This document shows positions 1-10,165 of a stretch of 64,000 nt of DNA, piece after piece. This DNA comes from Monarcha castaneiventris obscurior. Lineage: Eukaryota > Chordata > Aves > Passeriformes > Monarchidae. Below the pieces are notes generated by a model, which ran no database searches, had not been told where the DNA came from, and saw only the letters and a list, made by a program, of their open reading frames with translations. Location of the stretch: contig JAMPIT010000212.1 in assembly GCA_026261815.1 (NCBI GenBank), forward strand, positions 34,095-98,094, read 5' to 3'. Positions within the stretch are counted from its first letter, which is position 1. Each line of letters starts with the position of its first letter. The position numbers and the translations under genes are program-made.

Positions 1-884
1 GGCTGCTCAGGATTATCTAAGCGACCCAGTAACTACAGCACAGAATTTGTGATACATTATCAAACAGCATAATCTAGACTAATCCTAAGAATACCCCTAA
101 ACCGAAACTTGGTCAGATTGGAAGAGGCCAGGGGCCTGGGCAGCAATTTCTGGTTGACTTTTCAGAACTTCCAAGAAAAGGGGGGTACCGATACCTGCTG
201 GTGTTAACAGATACCTTTTCAGGGTTGTCAGAAGCTTTCCCCACTACAACTGCCAAAGCCCGAGAGGTAACCAAAATATTGTTGCAAGAAAAAATACCAC
301 GCTTCAGAGTTCCAGCCACAATATCCTCAGACAGAGGACCACACTTCATTTCCAAAATAGTGCAGCAAGTAAGACACCACTTGAGTAAAGACAGGGAACT
401 CCACACTCCATACCATCCCCAGTCGAGTGGCCAAGTAGAGAAAATGAATCACTTAATTAAGCAGCAAATTGTGAAACTAGGGCAAGAAGTTAATTTGCCC
501 TGGCCCCAATCTCTAGCATTGGCATTGCTATGGATCTGAACTAAGCCAAGAACTAAAGAAAAGCTAAGTCCCTTTGAAATGCTTTATGGGAGGCCATATG
601 GGGTGCAAAAAGGAATCTCTACCCAAGCTGGGGATGAGACACTGACCACCTATTTGATGGTCCTAAGTAAACAACTTAGAAAAATTGGAAAATACGTGGC
701 TGGAACTCGGAGCAGAGGGCTAGATGGACCTGTGCATAACATACAGCCTGGGGATTATGTGTATGTGAAGTCTTTTACAGAAAAGACTCTGGAACCACAG
801 TGGGAAGGACCATTCCAGGTGCTACTTACAACCTACACTGCAATTAAGATCAAGGAACAGAGTGCTTGGATTCATCACACGTGA
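1..884 (+). pseudogene. pol: Class I ERV pol: integrase part, 5'-truncated by window edge
   Basis: This is the C-terminal part of a retroviral Pol, which would join viral DNA to host DNA. The integrase core is readable in one frame from about 120: first catalytic Asp in LVDFSELP, second in SDRGPHF near 330, and the Glu in SSGQVEKM near 440, with exactly 35 residues between the last two (DD35E). After it come the FEMLYGRPYG block and a C-terminal QPGDYVYVKS/WEGPFQVLL domain typical of gamma/epsilon-type integrases. A TGA at 537-539 interrupts the frame, and translation resumes in the same frame to a stop at 882-884. The zinc-finger end (1-110) is degraded. The rest of pol must lie left of the window. 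Assignment to integrase is firm; the exact genus is not. Confidence 0.88.
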
Positions 885-952
885 GTAAAGAAGGCTCCAA
901 GAACTCCTTGGAAAGCAACACTAGGTGATAATGAACTGAAACTGAAACTCAC

Positions 953-3025
953 TTGGGAAAGATGAATGGACTCTGGGTAGAAATGTTAGCTTGGAAAGTT
1001 GTATCTCTCATGATTATAGCCATGGCTGTAACTGAAATTAATGCAAGACCGCGTGTGCACCATGTAATTAAGAAAAATGTCTGTCAAGGAAAGGCTCATG
1101 ACACCTACTCTCACAAAATGCTGTTCCAGATGCTAAGGGTTACGAATGCATCTGTATGGGAAGGGAGAAATGTTTGGGGCTGCCAATATGCATTCGTTCA
1201 GGACAGATTCCATGAGTCTCACCAAAAACCTATGGAGCTAATTCAAATTGATTCCAGATGTTGCAAAACATGCTTATCCACTTGTCCTGAATTTAGGCTT
1301 AAAATAGAGGGGTGCGCAATCACGGATAATAGCTTGGACTACAATATTACTCAGGATTGTGTTGTACCCCAGGATGAGGGGATAATAAATGAGCTGACAC
1401 AAAAATCAGAAGAAACCACTGTTGTTCACATCCAAAACACCCCAGGGAAAACGACTGGGCCTATAGTCTCTAGAATTGGACCTTATGCAATTAAGAAGGT
1501 AGGGATCCAAAGACTACCGCTGAATCCAGAATGGTCCTTGAAGCGAATAGAGATGGAAATGCAAGTAAATGCTTCTGCTATTCGATCAGAGTGTACCCCA
1601 TTCCTTAAAACTTCCTTTATGGATTGGACCCTTTGATTACAGAAGCATGCACCTAACGTTTTTAGGCAGAAGAGAGACCTTACAGGAATACTAGGAACAG
1701 GACTGGGGATCCTGAATACAATGGACTCAGAAGTATTAATGAATAAATTGGCTGCAGCTGGGAGCGACGTGGTTCAATTACAACAACCCTTACAATCTTC
1801 TTTGCTAGCCCTTGGCACCAGTCAATGGAAATTGTCCAAAATCTTACCAGAGTGGGAAGGGATACAAGAACAAGATCATAGACTAATAGTAAATACCATG
1901 GGTGCAGCCAGTGAAAATATGTCTCTGGCCCTTGGATGCGTACAAGCACAGTTATGGATGCAATCAGTAGCTGCCTCAGTTATCAGGGAAGGTAGTGAAG
2001 GCACATTCCCTGCTGAGGTCCGTAAAATTGTTTGGGATCCTGCTTCCGATTTAGAAAGAGAACTTCAGCCATGGTGGGTTCTAGTTAACTTCACCTATGA
2101 TCCTGTAACCAGCATGGTAACGGCCTTTGTTTTAACTATACATAATGTGTCAGTGAGTCTGATACACCCAATAGTTGCCTTAGGACTAAACCATGAAGGA
2201 ACCATCCTATATCCCTCGGAACACAGGATGTGGGCATGAAAAGTGGAAGGGAAATGGAGAACTATTAATATAGAGTCCTGTGCCATGAGGAAACAACTAG
2301 GGTTCATATGCAAAGGGAATATAAATAGTGATCAAGATACTTGCCTGGATACAGAACAAAGCATTTGTCACTTTGAAGTCCATTCAGCCAATCAGACAAC
2401 CTTGCTGGTGTACACAGGCCAGGGCTGTGTGTGTCTCAGAACACCATGCTCTTCAGTAGTGGTGGATGGACTAATCATAAACGAAACCCAATCCAATCTG
2501 TGCATTTGTAACTTTGTCAGAATTGAAGGATGTGACTTTTCTTATCAGGCACCAGTGGTATCCCATCAATATATAAAGGCAAACCTGACTACTGTACAGG
2601 AAATATCACCTGTGCCCATAGGGATGAATCTAACTTTGGTTAAGCAGCTATTAGGGCACGAGGATTTAAAGGAAATTCTCAAAGAAATTAGGGATATGGG
2701 AAAAAGGACTCTGATCACAATACACCATGATACAGAAACCATACAAAGGGTCTTTAAAAGGTTGGAAACAGACACATCTCATCATTGGTGGGACACACTT
2801 TTTGGATGGTCACCAAAGGCAACTGGGCTCCTCAATGAGGCAGTTCATCCAACTATTGTTTTATTAATCCTGGTTAGCATAAGTTTGTGTATGTCCATTG
2901 TAATGCTTTTTTGGAATTGGAGGATGCTACAACGAATGGCAGTACTAACCTCGTTGTCAGAAGTACACAGTAATGCCTTAAGAGATACATATCGGAGAAA
3001 TGGAGAGAAAGAATTTTTGTATTGA
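953..3025 (+). pseudogene. env: ERV env, one frame broken by two TGA stops, unusually long TM subunit
   Basis: Envelope gene of about 690 codons following the integrase above. It is one continuous frame interrupted only by TGA at 1634-1636 and 2237-2239. A hydrophobic signal segment (VSLMIIAMAV) is near the N terminus. SU carries many Cys and N-glycosylation sites. A furin-type RQKR lies just before 1676 and is followed by a glycine-rich fusion-peptide-like stretch (DLTGILGTGLGIL). The TM subunit then runs about 450 residues, with a tandem-Cys ectodomain (CVCLRTPC, CICNF) and a membrane anchor near 2850-2920 (LLILVSISLCMSIVMLF). I do not see a CX6CC motif or the usual immunosuppressive segment, so this is not an ordinary gammaretroviral TM. 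It was probably expressed from a spliced mRNA. Env identity is strong; the family is uncertain. Confidence 0.82.
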
Positions 3026-3049
3026 GTAAAAGAATTTACTCATTCTCCA

Positions 3050-3062
3050 GAAAAGGGGGGAC
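3050..3062 (+). other. Polypurine tract of the first ERV
   Basis: An A/G run (gaaaaggggggac) lies directly before the TG that opens the 3' LTR and 25 bases after the env stop. This is where plus-strand primers form in retroviruses. Confidence 0.75.
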
Positions 3063-3580
3063 TGAAACAGGGGATTTAAGAGTTAAAGGGAACTTAGAGT
3101 AGCTGAGACAATATGGAATCCATTATCCTGTTCTCCAAGGACTGAGGGAAGGCTGAAGAGATAAGGGGTCCTTCGAAGGACACTTGGCACCTATTAAAAT
3201 GTTGCTGAGCTTGCAGAACTAAGAGGGGCCCCTTTGGAAAACTGGAGGGAACATCACGGCAAAGAGAGAACATGCACATGCAAAACTCGTGGGGTCAAAA
3301 ATTCATAAGAGGTCTTATTTCATCTCTTCAAGCCCCCAGACTCAATTTAAGACCACCGACTCAATAAAAGGGACAGACTGTGCAACCACAACTGATTTAC
3401 ATATGAAGCAGAGAACAGGCAGGGACAGGTAATAAATATGTATAGGCGTTATAGAATATGCATTCTTTTTGTAGATAAATAGGAGGTTAGAAGCTGTAAA
3501 AGGTATGCAGGATTCGGGAAGATGCTCTCCCGCTGCCTCCGGCGCTGAATAAAATATGTACCTACTTTACAACTTTAACA
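3063..3580 (+). mobile_element. 3' LTR of the first ERV
   Basis: It starts TGAAACAGGG right after the polypurine tract and ends TTTAACA, giving TG...CA termini and about 518 bp. AATAAA-type signals occur near 3363 and 3548. The 5' LTR is outside the window, so age and target duplication cannot be read. Confidence 0.7.
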
Positions 3581-3599
3581 GGCTGTGGAGTTTTCATAC

Positions 3600-4860
3600 C
3601 GCGCCTCAAGGGCTTGGGGACAGCAGAGCTGTCACTGCCCTGGGGGGCACTGGGGAGCCCCCGGCTGCTGCTGCTGCTGCTGCTGGGGGCACTTGGGCAC
3701 CACTGGGGGTGGGCTGGAGCTTTCCCGACACTCACCTGAGCAAAGGACAGCAGCAGTGAGAGCAGGGTGAAGCCCCCAGGGCAGTCACCAGGCACTGCTC
3801 CGGGTGGGCTTCAGTCCCATCGTGGTGGAACGAGTCCCTCCAGACGGGGCTGGTTTCTCTCCCAGAATTTGGGAATGGACCTGGCAAACCTGCACTTGAC
3901 GTGGCCACAGAGAACGTGGGTGTGCGAGAGCCGACATCGGGAGGCACAGAGGGTTCCCCGGGTCCCCAGCACCAGGAACTGCGCTCTGCCCTCACACACG
4001 GTGCTGCCGTTCACCAGCCTGAGCCCTGTTTCCTCAAGGACAGGGAAGGTGAGAGTGGGGTGGGAGCTCCTGGCCCCTCAGCGGCGGGGAGAGGCCGCAG
4101 GGACGCCGTGCAGACAGAGCCATCACCCCTTCTGTCCCCACGCCTGTGCCTGTCCCCGCCACGCTCTCGGCGTGGAACCCCCCCAGCGAGCCCTCAGGTG
4201 CGCAGGTGCCACCGCTGCCACCGGCGCTGCTCTGGCACGGCCGCCCCTGCTCCGGCCCCGACCCCACTCGGGCCCCGCGCCGAGCCCGCCCCGCCCCCGG
4301 GCCCCTGCAGCGGCCCCGCCCCGCCCCTCCCGCCCCGCTCCTCCCCGCCGGCCCCGGATTGGCCGCTGGCCCGCTGGCCCCGCCCCCTCGGCGCTCACCC
4401 GCCCGCCGGTTCCCCCGGCAACGGCAGCGGCGCCTCATTAGCATAAACCCCCGCGCGCGCCTCGGCCCCGCCCCCTTTGGCAGCCGCTGGGGGCGGCGCT
4501 GGGGGGGGCCCGGCACAGCCGCACTCGGGGTCCCTTGCGCTCCGCCAAAGCGGGATTTGGGGGCACGGGAGGGACCGGCCGAGGGCACGCCACAGCAGGG
4601 GCGGGATTTGGGGCGGGGGGACACCGGGACACCACAAGAAGCCGCCCAAATTTTCCCACGCCCCTCCCCAAGTCAGCCCAAGTTCATCCCCAGGATGGCT
4701 TCAAAGTGTCCCGAAAGTTGTGCACGGGTGGCGAGCCCGGAGGGGGAACATCAGGACCCCCCACCCCCATGTCCCAGCAGCTCAGTGCCCAGCCAGGAGG
4801 AGGAACGGAGACAGGGGTGATGGGGGCTCCCCCCAAATTTCCCCCACACTGATGACACAG
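3600..4860. promoter_or_regulatory. CpG island, possible host promoter
   Basis: Very GC- and CpG-rich DNA, densest at 4200-4650. It contains GC boxes (CCGCCCC), a CCAAT-type GGATTGGCC near 4356, and an RFX X-box-like GTTCCCCCGGCAAC near 4409. A short CTG run sits at 3663-3685. Long open frames here on both strands are an effect of the base composition and show no domains. On the minus strand a Leu-rich stretch ending at a consensus donor (CAG|GTGAGT, near 3738) could be a signal-peptide exon, but nothing confirms it. Confidence 0.5.
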
Positions 4861-4939
4861 CAGGACACTTTGGAGGCTCCCTCAGGTTTTATTGTCCACC
4901 TGCATCCCAGGAGGGAGCAGAAAATCCACCTGCAGCCAG

Positions 4940-6292
4940 TGATTCCATAGGGTCACAATGGTTCCTTGCTTCCATGAGGTTCTGTCAAGTCACAGTGGAA
5001 CCTTGGTGTCCTACTGTTCCATAGCCTCACGCTGCTCTCCTGGGTTCCATGAGGTCCCTCTGTGACACACTGCAGCCTTGGTTCCATGAGGCTCCACTAT
5101 GTCACATTAGAGCCCTGGTTCCATTGGGTTCCATAACCTCACAGTGCTCACCTGTGTTCCACGAGGCCTTGCTGTGACACACTGGAGCTGCATTTCAATG
5201 AGCTTCCACAACCTCACTAGGCTCTCTTGGGTTCCATGAGGCACCACCTTTTTCACATTTGAGCCTTGGTTCCATGAGTTCTATCGACTGACAGTGGCTG
5301 TCTGTGTTCTGTGAGGCCCAGCTGTATCACATCAGAGCCTTGCTTTCTGAGGTTCCAATACCTCACTCTGGTCTCCTGAGCTCCATGAGGCCCTGCTGTG
5401 TCACACTGGAGCCTTGGTTCCATGAGGTTCCAATACCTCCCTGTGGTCTCTTGGTTCCCTGAAGCTCCTGTGTGTCACATTTGAGCCTTGGTTCCATTGG
5501 GTTCCATAACCTCACCATAGTCTCCTGCATTCCATCAGTAGCTGCTGTTTCCAATTTCAGCCTCAGTTTCATGAGGTTCCATAGGCTCCTTGAAGTTGCC
5601 TGGGCCCCATGAGGCCCCGCTGTGCCACATCAGAGCCTTGGGTCCAAGAGATTCCATGGCCTCAAAATGGTCTCCTGGGCCCCATGAGGTCCTGCTGTGA
5701 CACACTGGAGCCTTGCTACCATGAGTTTCCATAACCTAACTATGGTCTCCTAAGGTTCCATGAGGCCCTGCTTTGTCACATCAGAGCCTTGGGTCCATAA
5801 GATTCCATAGTTTCACAGTGGTCTCCTGTGTTCCACAAGGACCTCCTGTGTCACACTGGAGCCTTGGTTCCATGAGGATCCATCACCTCAGTGTGGTCTC
5901 CTGGGTTCCATGAGGCCCTGCTGTGTTACTTCAGAGCCTTGGTTCCCTACAGTTCCATAACCTCACTATGGATTATTAGGTTCCATGAGGACCCACTGTG
6001 TTACACCGGCGCCTTGATTCCATGAGCTTCCATAACCTCACTATGGAGTCACTCTTGAGCTGCATTAGGCCCCACTCTGTCACACTGGATCCTTGGTTCC
6101 ATGAGGTTCCATACCATAACTATGGTCTCTTGGGTTCTGTGATGCAACACTGAGTCACAAGAAAGACCTGACTCCATTGGGTTCCAGAACCTAGCTGGTT
6201 CTTTTATTCCATGAGGCCACGCTGTGTCATACAGGAGCCTTGGTTCCATGAGGTTCCATACAGTCACATACAGTCCATAACCTCACTGTCCT
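4940..6292 (+). repeat. Minisatellite of paired ~38-41 bp half-units
   Basis: About 1.35 kb of degenerate tandem repeats. Two alternating half-units are visible: one built around TGTCACACTGGAGCCTTGG + TTCCATGAGG, the other around TTCCATAACCTCAC + TGGTCTCCTGGGTTCCATGAGG, together giving a period of about 76-82 bp. Reading frames on the minus strand (repeating WNLMEPR-like words) come from the repeat. Related blocks occur at 38590-38860 (inverted) and 52668-52745. Confidence 0.85.
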
Positions 6293-6309
6293 GGAGTGAC
6301 TTTATGATG

Positions 6310-6743
6310 TGTATTCCCTATCACTGCTCTGTTGCCCAGAAATTAATTTTGTGCCTTTTCTGTGCCTTTAAACTGAGCCTGAGAGAGGAGAGAGAAAAAA
6401 GCCCAGCGAGCTATTTGATTCAAGGACGGATTTTTATTCTTTCTGTTCTGGCTGCGGCAGCAACGGAGGGGGAGGAAACACCCTGGTGTGCCTCTCAGCC
6501 AGGTTTTTTCTTTGGCTCCGTTTTTTCTTGGGAGACGGAGAAACGGAAAGTTGAACTTTGTTTTCTTGGGACTTTGGTTTTTCCCTTCTTCTCTTCTGGA
6601 CTGTTTCAACATCAGAACACATCAGGAGAATTTTCCACCAAGGCCTTGGAGGTGGGGGCCCACCCTGACCCAGCTCCGAGGAGGAGGAGAGAGACCACAC
6701 CCACAGAAGGACTCTAAAATCTTCCCAGGTTTTCTCTCTATAG
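6310..6743 (+). mobile_element. Older LTR-like element, left part (split by ERV-A)
   Basis: A non-coding stretch with an LTR-like look (GAGAGAGGAGAGAG purine tract, T-rich blocks) that stops exactly where ERV-A begins. The sequence right of ERV-A (16545 on) reads as its continuation, including TTAATAAATAGG as a possible poly(A) signal. The assignment to an LTR is by general resemblance only. Confidence 0.45.
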
Positions 6744-6806
6744 TGGTTATAAATTGAGACACGCGCCCCAATTAAGTGTCTGAGCCAATGTGAAATTTAT
6801 TCAATT

Positions 6807-6843
<37 letters not shown>

Positions 6844-7448
6844 AAGCCAGCGCTGGACGGTACTGGGGAGTCTCCGCTCCACCAACGGCACGCCATCGTT
6901 TTCCAAGCTCCCCCATTTATACAGTCCCAGTTCCTGTTTTCCATAGTCCTCTGCACGTACTCCAGTGATTGAAAACTTGTCCGGGCTTATCTTTCTCTAG
7001 CAAACAGGAACTAGACCGGGCTTAGCTTCCTCCAGCAAACAGGAACTTGTCCGGGCTTAACTTCCTCCAGCAGACAGGAATTAGACCGGGCTTAACTTCC
7101 TCCAGCAGACAGGAACTTGCTTATCTTGGTTATAGCAGACAGCAGATCTGTTTGGACTTGTCCTCACTCAGTTACAACCTGGCTCCCTTAAAACTTGTAA
7201 GTCATGATTACAATCATTTCATACATTTAAGCAAGTATATATAAGATAGGTTTAGGCAAGCACACAGCGTAAACTTAGGCAAGCATATAATATGGATTCA
7301 GGTAAGCATATAATACAAAGTGGGCTGTCCCTCAAAGGGGCTCCAGTCTTTCTTATAATGCACACATTCTTGTGCTCCTCTGCAGTGCACATACCCTCGT
7401 ATATCTCTTATGTGATGAGTCAGTGAACAAACTAATTCTCATTTATCA
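6744..7448 (-). mobile_element. ERV-A 3' LTR
   Basis: On the plus strand it begins TGGTTATAAATTG and ends TTTATCA. In viral sense U3 opens TGATAAATGAG. AATAAA (antisense at 6796-6801) is the poly(A) signal. Next to it, (AGCA) has 9 copies at 6807-6842 against 5 in the 5' LTR. U3 carries four to five imperfect ~34 bp repeats at about 6968-7130. Confidence 0.88.
6968..7130 (-). promoter_or_regulatory. ERV-A U3 tandem repeats, enhancer-like
   Basis: Four to five ~34 bp direct repeats built on AGACAGGAA, ACCGGGCTTA and ACTTCCTCCAGC (plus-strand reading). In viral sense each brings a GGAGGAAGT, an ETS-type GGAA core. Tandem U3 repeats of this sort are typical retroviral enhancers. The same array is at about 16070-16225 in the 5' LTR. 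Confidence 0.6.
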
Positions 7449-7470
7449 TAACCCCCCCTTTTTTTTTTTT
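7449..7470 (-). other. ERV-A polypurine tract
   Basis: In viral sense a run of A followed by seven G and TTA lies directly before the U3 start TGATAAATG and just after the env stop. Confidence 0.75.
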
Positions 7471-9642
7471 TAAACATTTTGTTCACTGAATCTTTTCAAC
7501 TCTTGTTGACTTAAGATTAGGGATTCTTCCATTTCCTCGTTGTTTTTAATATGCTCATATTTCGCATGCATTAGCATTAAATGTGCTGCCTCTAAGCGTC
7601 TTTTTATAATAGTAATAAGTTTGTTAAAAATACAAGGCCCAAAGGTTAGTCCCAGTGTTAGCAAAATTAACGGTCCCGCAATAGTAGAAAGCAAAGTGGT
7701 CAGCCAGGGAGAATAATTAAACCAAGATTCATACCAACTTTGTTGTGCTTCACGCTCCTTTTTCCGCGTTTTTAACCCTTTCCTAAGCTCAGCCATGGTG
7801 TCTCGTACAATCCCTGTGTGGTCCGCATACACGCAGCATTCTTCCTTTAAGGCCACGCACAGCCCCCCTTGTTGCAGAAATAATAAATCTAACCTTCTCC
7901 TATTTTGTAACACTACTTCAGATAAAGATCGTACCGATTTTTCCAGCGCATTAATTGACTTCTCTATTCTGCTTAAGTCTTCATCAACTGCAACTCTAAG
8001 CGCTTTAAATTCTTTGTGTTGTTTAACTAAAGATGTTATTCCTGTTGCTGCTCCTGTTCCTCCAAGTGTAAACAACGTAGCAATGGTAAGGGCGGTAAAG
8101 GGTTCACGCTTCACTAGGTGATGTTCTTGTGTTATCTGGTGGCTATATACATAATCTTTATGATGATATATAATCTTGGGTACGATGGCCACTTGTATAC
8201 AAAAATCTTTACTTTTGTCAAACTGTTTCAGGGAAATGCAGGGAGTGACTCCAACGTTTGAGCACACCCACTTCGTATTTTCAGCTGGTAATAACCACTC
8301 GGCTGGCCTCTCTTCCTTTTTTAGCTTCATCACCACTTTATAGAGGTGCCGCTTATGCGCCGGGACTGCCCCCACACATCTTCCTTTCCCTTTTACTTGT
8401 TCCAAGGTAAGGCCTTGACTCTGATCTTTCCCTTTTCTCCATAAGCATTGTGTTGGGTTAGTTCCATTTACCTTTTTTGCCTCTGAGTCTATCCCAATTG
8501 CTTCATAAAAAGGAGGTCTAATCTCATAACATAACCAACAATTAGCAGTTAACTGAGGGTTACTTCCATTTAATACCTGATAACTAGCTTGCAATATTTT
8601 TCATAGGCTGTCACTTCTTGCGTCATTACTTCTTACATTATTATCACTCATTGCATCATCCTCTAAAGTGTTCTTGGTGGTGTGATTCGTTATATAAATT
8701 TGGTTTAACATTTCATTACTTCGAGATGGTTCTTTTTCTTTACCTGATGTTAACACCGGGTTGGATCTTGCGTTTGATGTTATCACGGGGTTGGGTCCTA
8801 CTTGTTCCAGGTCATTTGGAACGATTTCTTTTTTGATAAAAATTAGGCTCCTTTGCCCCTGATACATATAATCGGATACCCCATGTTTTTCCTAATAACC
8901 AGCTTGGGTCTTCTGATCTGGTGATGTTTATCCAAATATAAGAACAAATATCGTTACCTTTTGGAGAGTTCCCTGGTGGGGTCCCCCGTATGGCTTTCAG
9001 ACAGCCAGCTCCGCATGATCGGAACTGGCAACCTACTGGTCCCCACTGGGTTTTGATAAAATCATCTGGGGTAACGGGTTGCCACTCTGATGCAACAGTT
9101 TCACATCCCCAATAAGCACAATAATAGTGACCAGGATGATTGCAATAGCTTTTTCCTGGGTTGGAACTCGGACACATATAATATTCGACTATTCGGTTCT
9201 GCAGCCAAGAAGGTCCTAAAGACCCTACTGTGACTTTAAATGAAGGTTCCCCTACTGTTGTGATAACTTGAACGACTTTTTGATCCTCCCACTTAGACAA
9301 GGTCCACTTGAATGGTTCATACGAGCTTATTTCACCATTGCAATTGGAAAAACATAAAGCAACCCCTATCATAATTAACATAGCCTGTCGGGTCGGGTGG
9401 TGGTTCCCTTTAAGATTTACTTTCGTGATTCTTCCCCAATTTGTGGATCCCCAGTTACTGAGGTGATAGCCTCTTACTCTCCTTATATGGGGGCTCTGCG
9501 GTCTTGCTCCGTTATTACTAGCCTTGAGACAGCGCTTCAAGCATTTCTCTGTAATCCCAGCTCCTGGGCTCAACCCTCCACAGTTTGCTACTCCTTTGCC
9601 TCGCTCGTCAACTCGGGTGCTTTGAGCCACGAGGTGTGCCAT
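7470..9642 (-). pseudogene. env: ERV-A env, gamma-type, one frameshift and one stop
   Basis: Gammaretrovirus-type envelope in three open pieces (9642-8812, 8867-8601, 8594-7470). A signal-peptide-like AMLIMIGVALCFSNC precedes the mature SU near 9370. SU has the YYCAYWGCET block and an N-terminal Cys-rich region; the isomerase-type CWLC is in the last piece. A basic LVKR cleavage site near 8115 is followed by the hydrophobic fusion peptide (TALTIATLFTLGGTGAATG). TM has the LQNRRRLDLLFL segment, the CX6CC motif (CVALKEECC) and a membrane anchor near 7650-7700. The breaks are a frameshift between 8812 and 8867 and a TGA at 8601-8603 that lies in the frame of the following TM piece. SU and TM cannot be made as one protein as the sequence stands. 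Confidence 0.88.
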
Positions 9643-9953
9643 CTTCTCAGCAGCAGGTGTATTCTTCAGGAGGACAATTTTTGCTCTTAGTCGTCTGCCT
9701 CAAAATATAAGAGTGCCAGTAAATGTTTTTTTACACGAGGTGAGTTACATTTTATTCTTTTTAGGAGCTTTCGACAGCACCCCTTACTTATTTCAGTAAC
9801 AAATGGGATCGGCTTATTAGAGTGGTAGCAATAATTTTCGGGTCTAATACCTTTTGTAAATATTTTTTACTACTCTTTAAATTCCCGGATAATCTCACTT
9901 TTGGATTCTTTTAATTGTAATGCCCGTTCAGTTAAATCTCTTTCTTGGTTCTA

Positions 9954-10158
9954 TTAAGAGTAGCAAACCCCTCGCAGGGGAGTTCTTCTATGACAATGGG
10001 ACCACCACTGTTCTCGACACACTTTACAAACAAAGCATACAAAAGGATAACAATTACAGTGCAGGTTCCCACGTTTAATTTTAATGCTTATAGTTGCTAC
10101 TTGCCCGTCCTCTAGTATAAATGGATTATACAGGTATTTAATCTTAAAAGTGTCCATT
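9954..10158 (-). CDS. Small Cys-rich open frame overlapping the pol end
   Basis: From an ATG near 10158 about 67 codons run in a frame different from pol, with many Cys (HCNCYPFVCFVCKVC). It could be a remnant of an upstream env leader, a small accessory frame, or chance overlap coding. No family is recognised. The 300 bases between here and the env signal peptide show nothing else. Confidence 0.2.
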
Positions 10159-10165
10159 GAATGAT

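Noticed and set aside
3767..4820. Several 180-224 residue open frames on both strands
   Set aside because: They overlap in all frames in CpG-island DNA, are Pro/Arg/Ala-rich and lack domains; stop codons are rare there for composition reasons.
5363..6267. Minus-strand small proteins with repeated WNLMEPR-like words
   Set aside because: They are readings of the minisatellite, broken by stops and not maintained from unit to unit.
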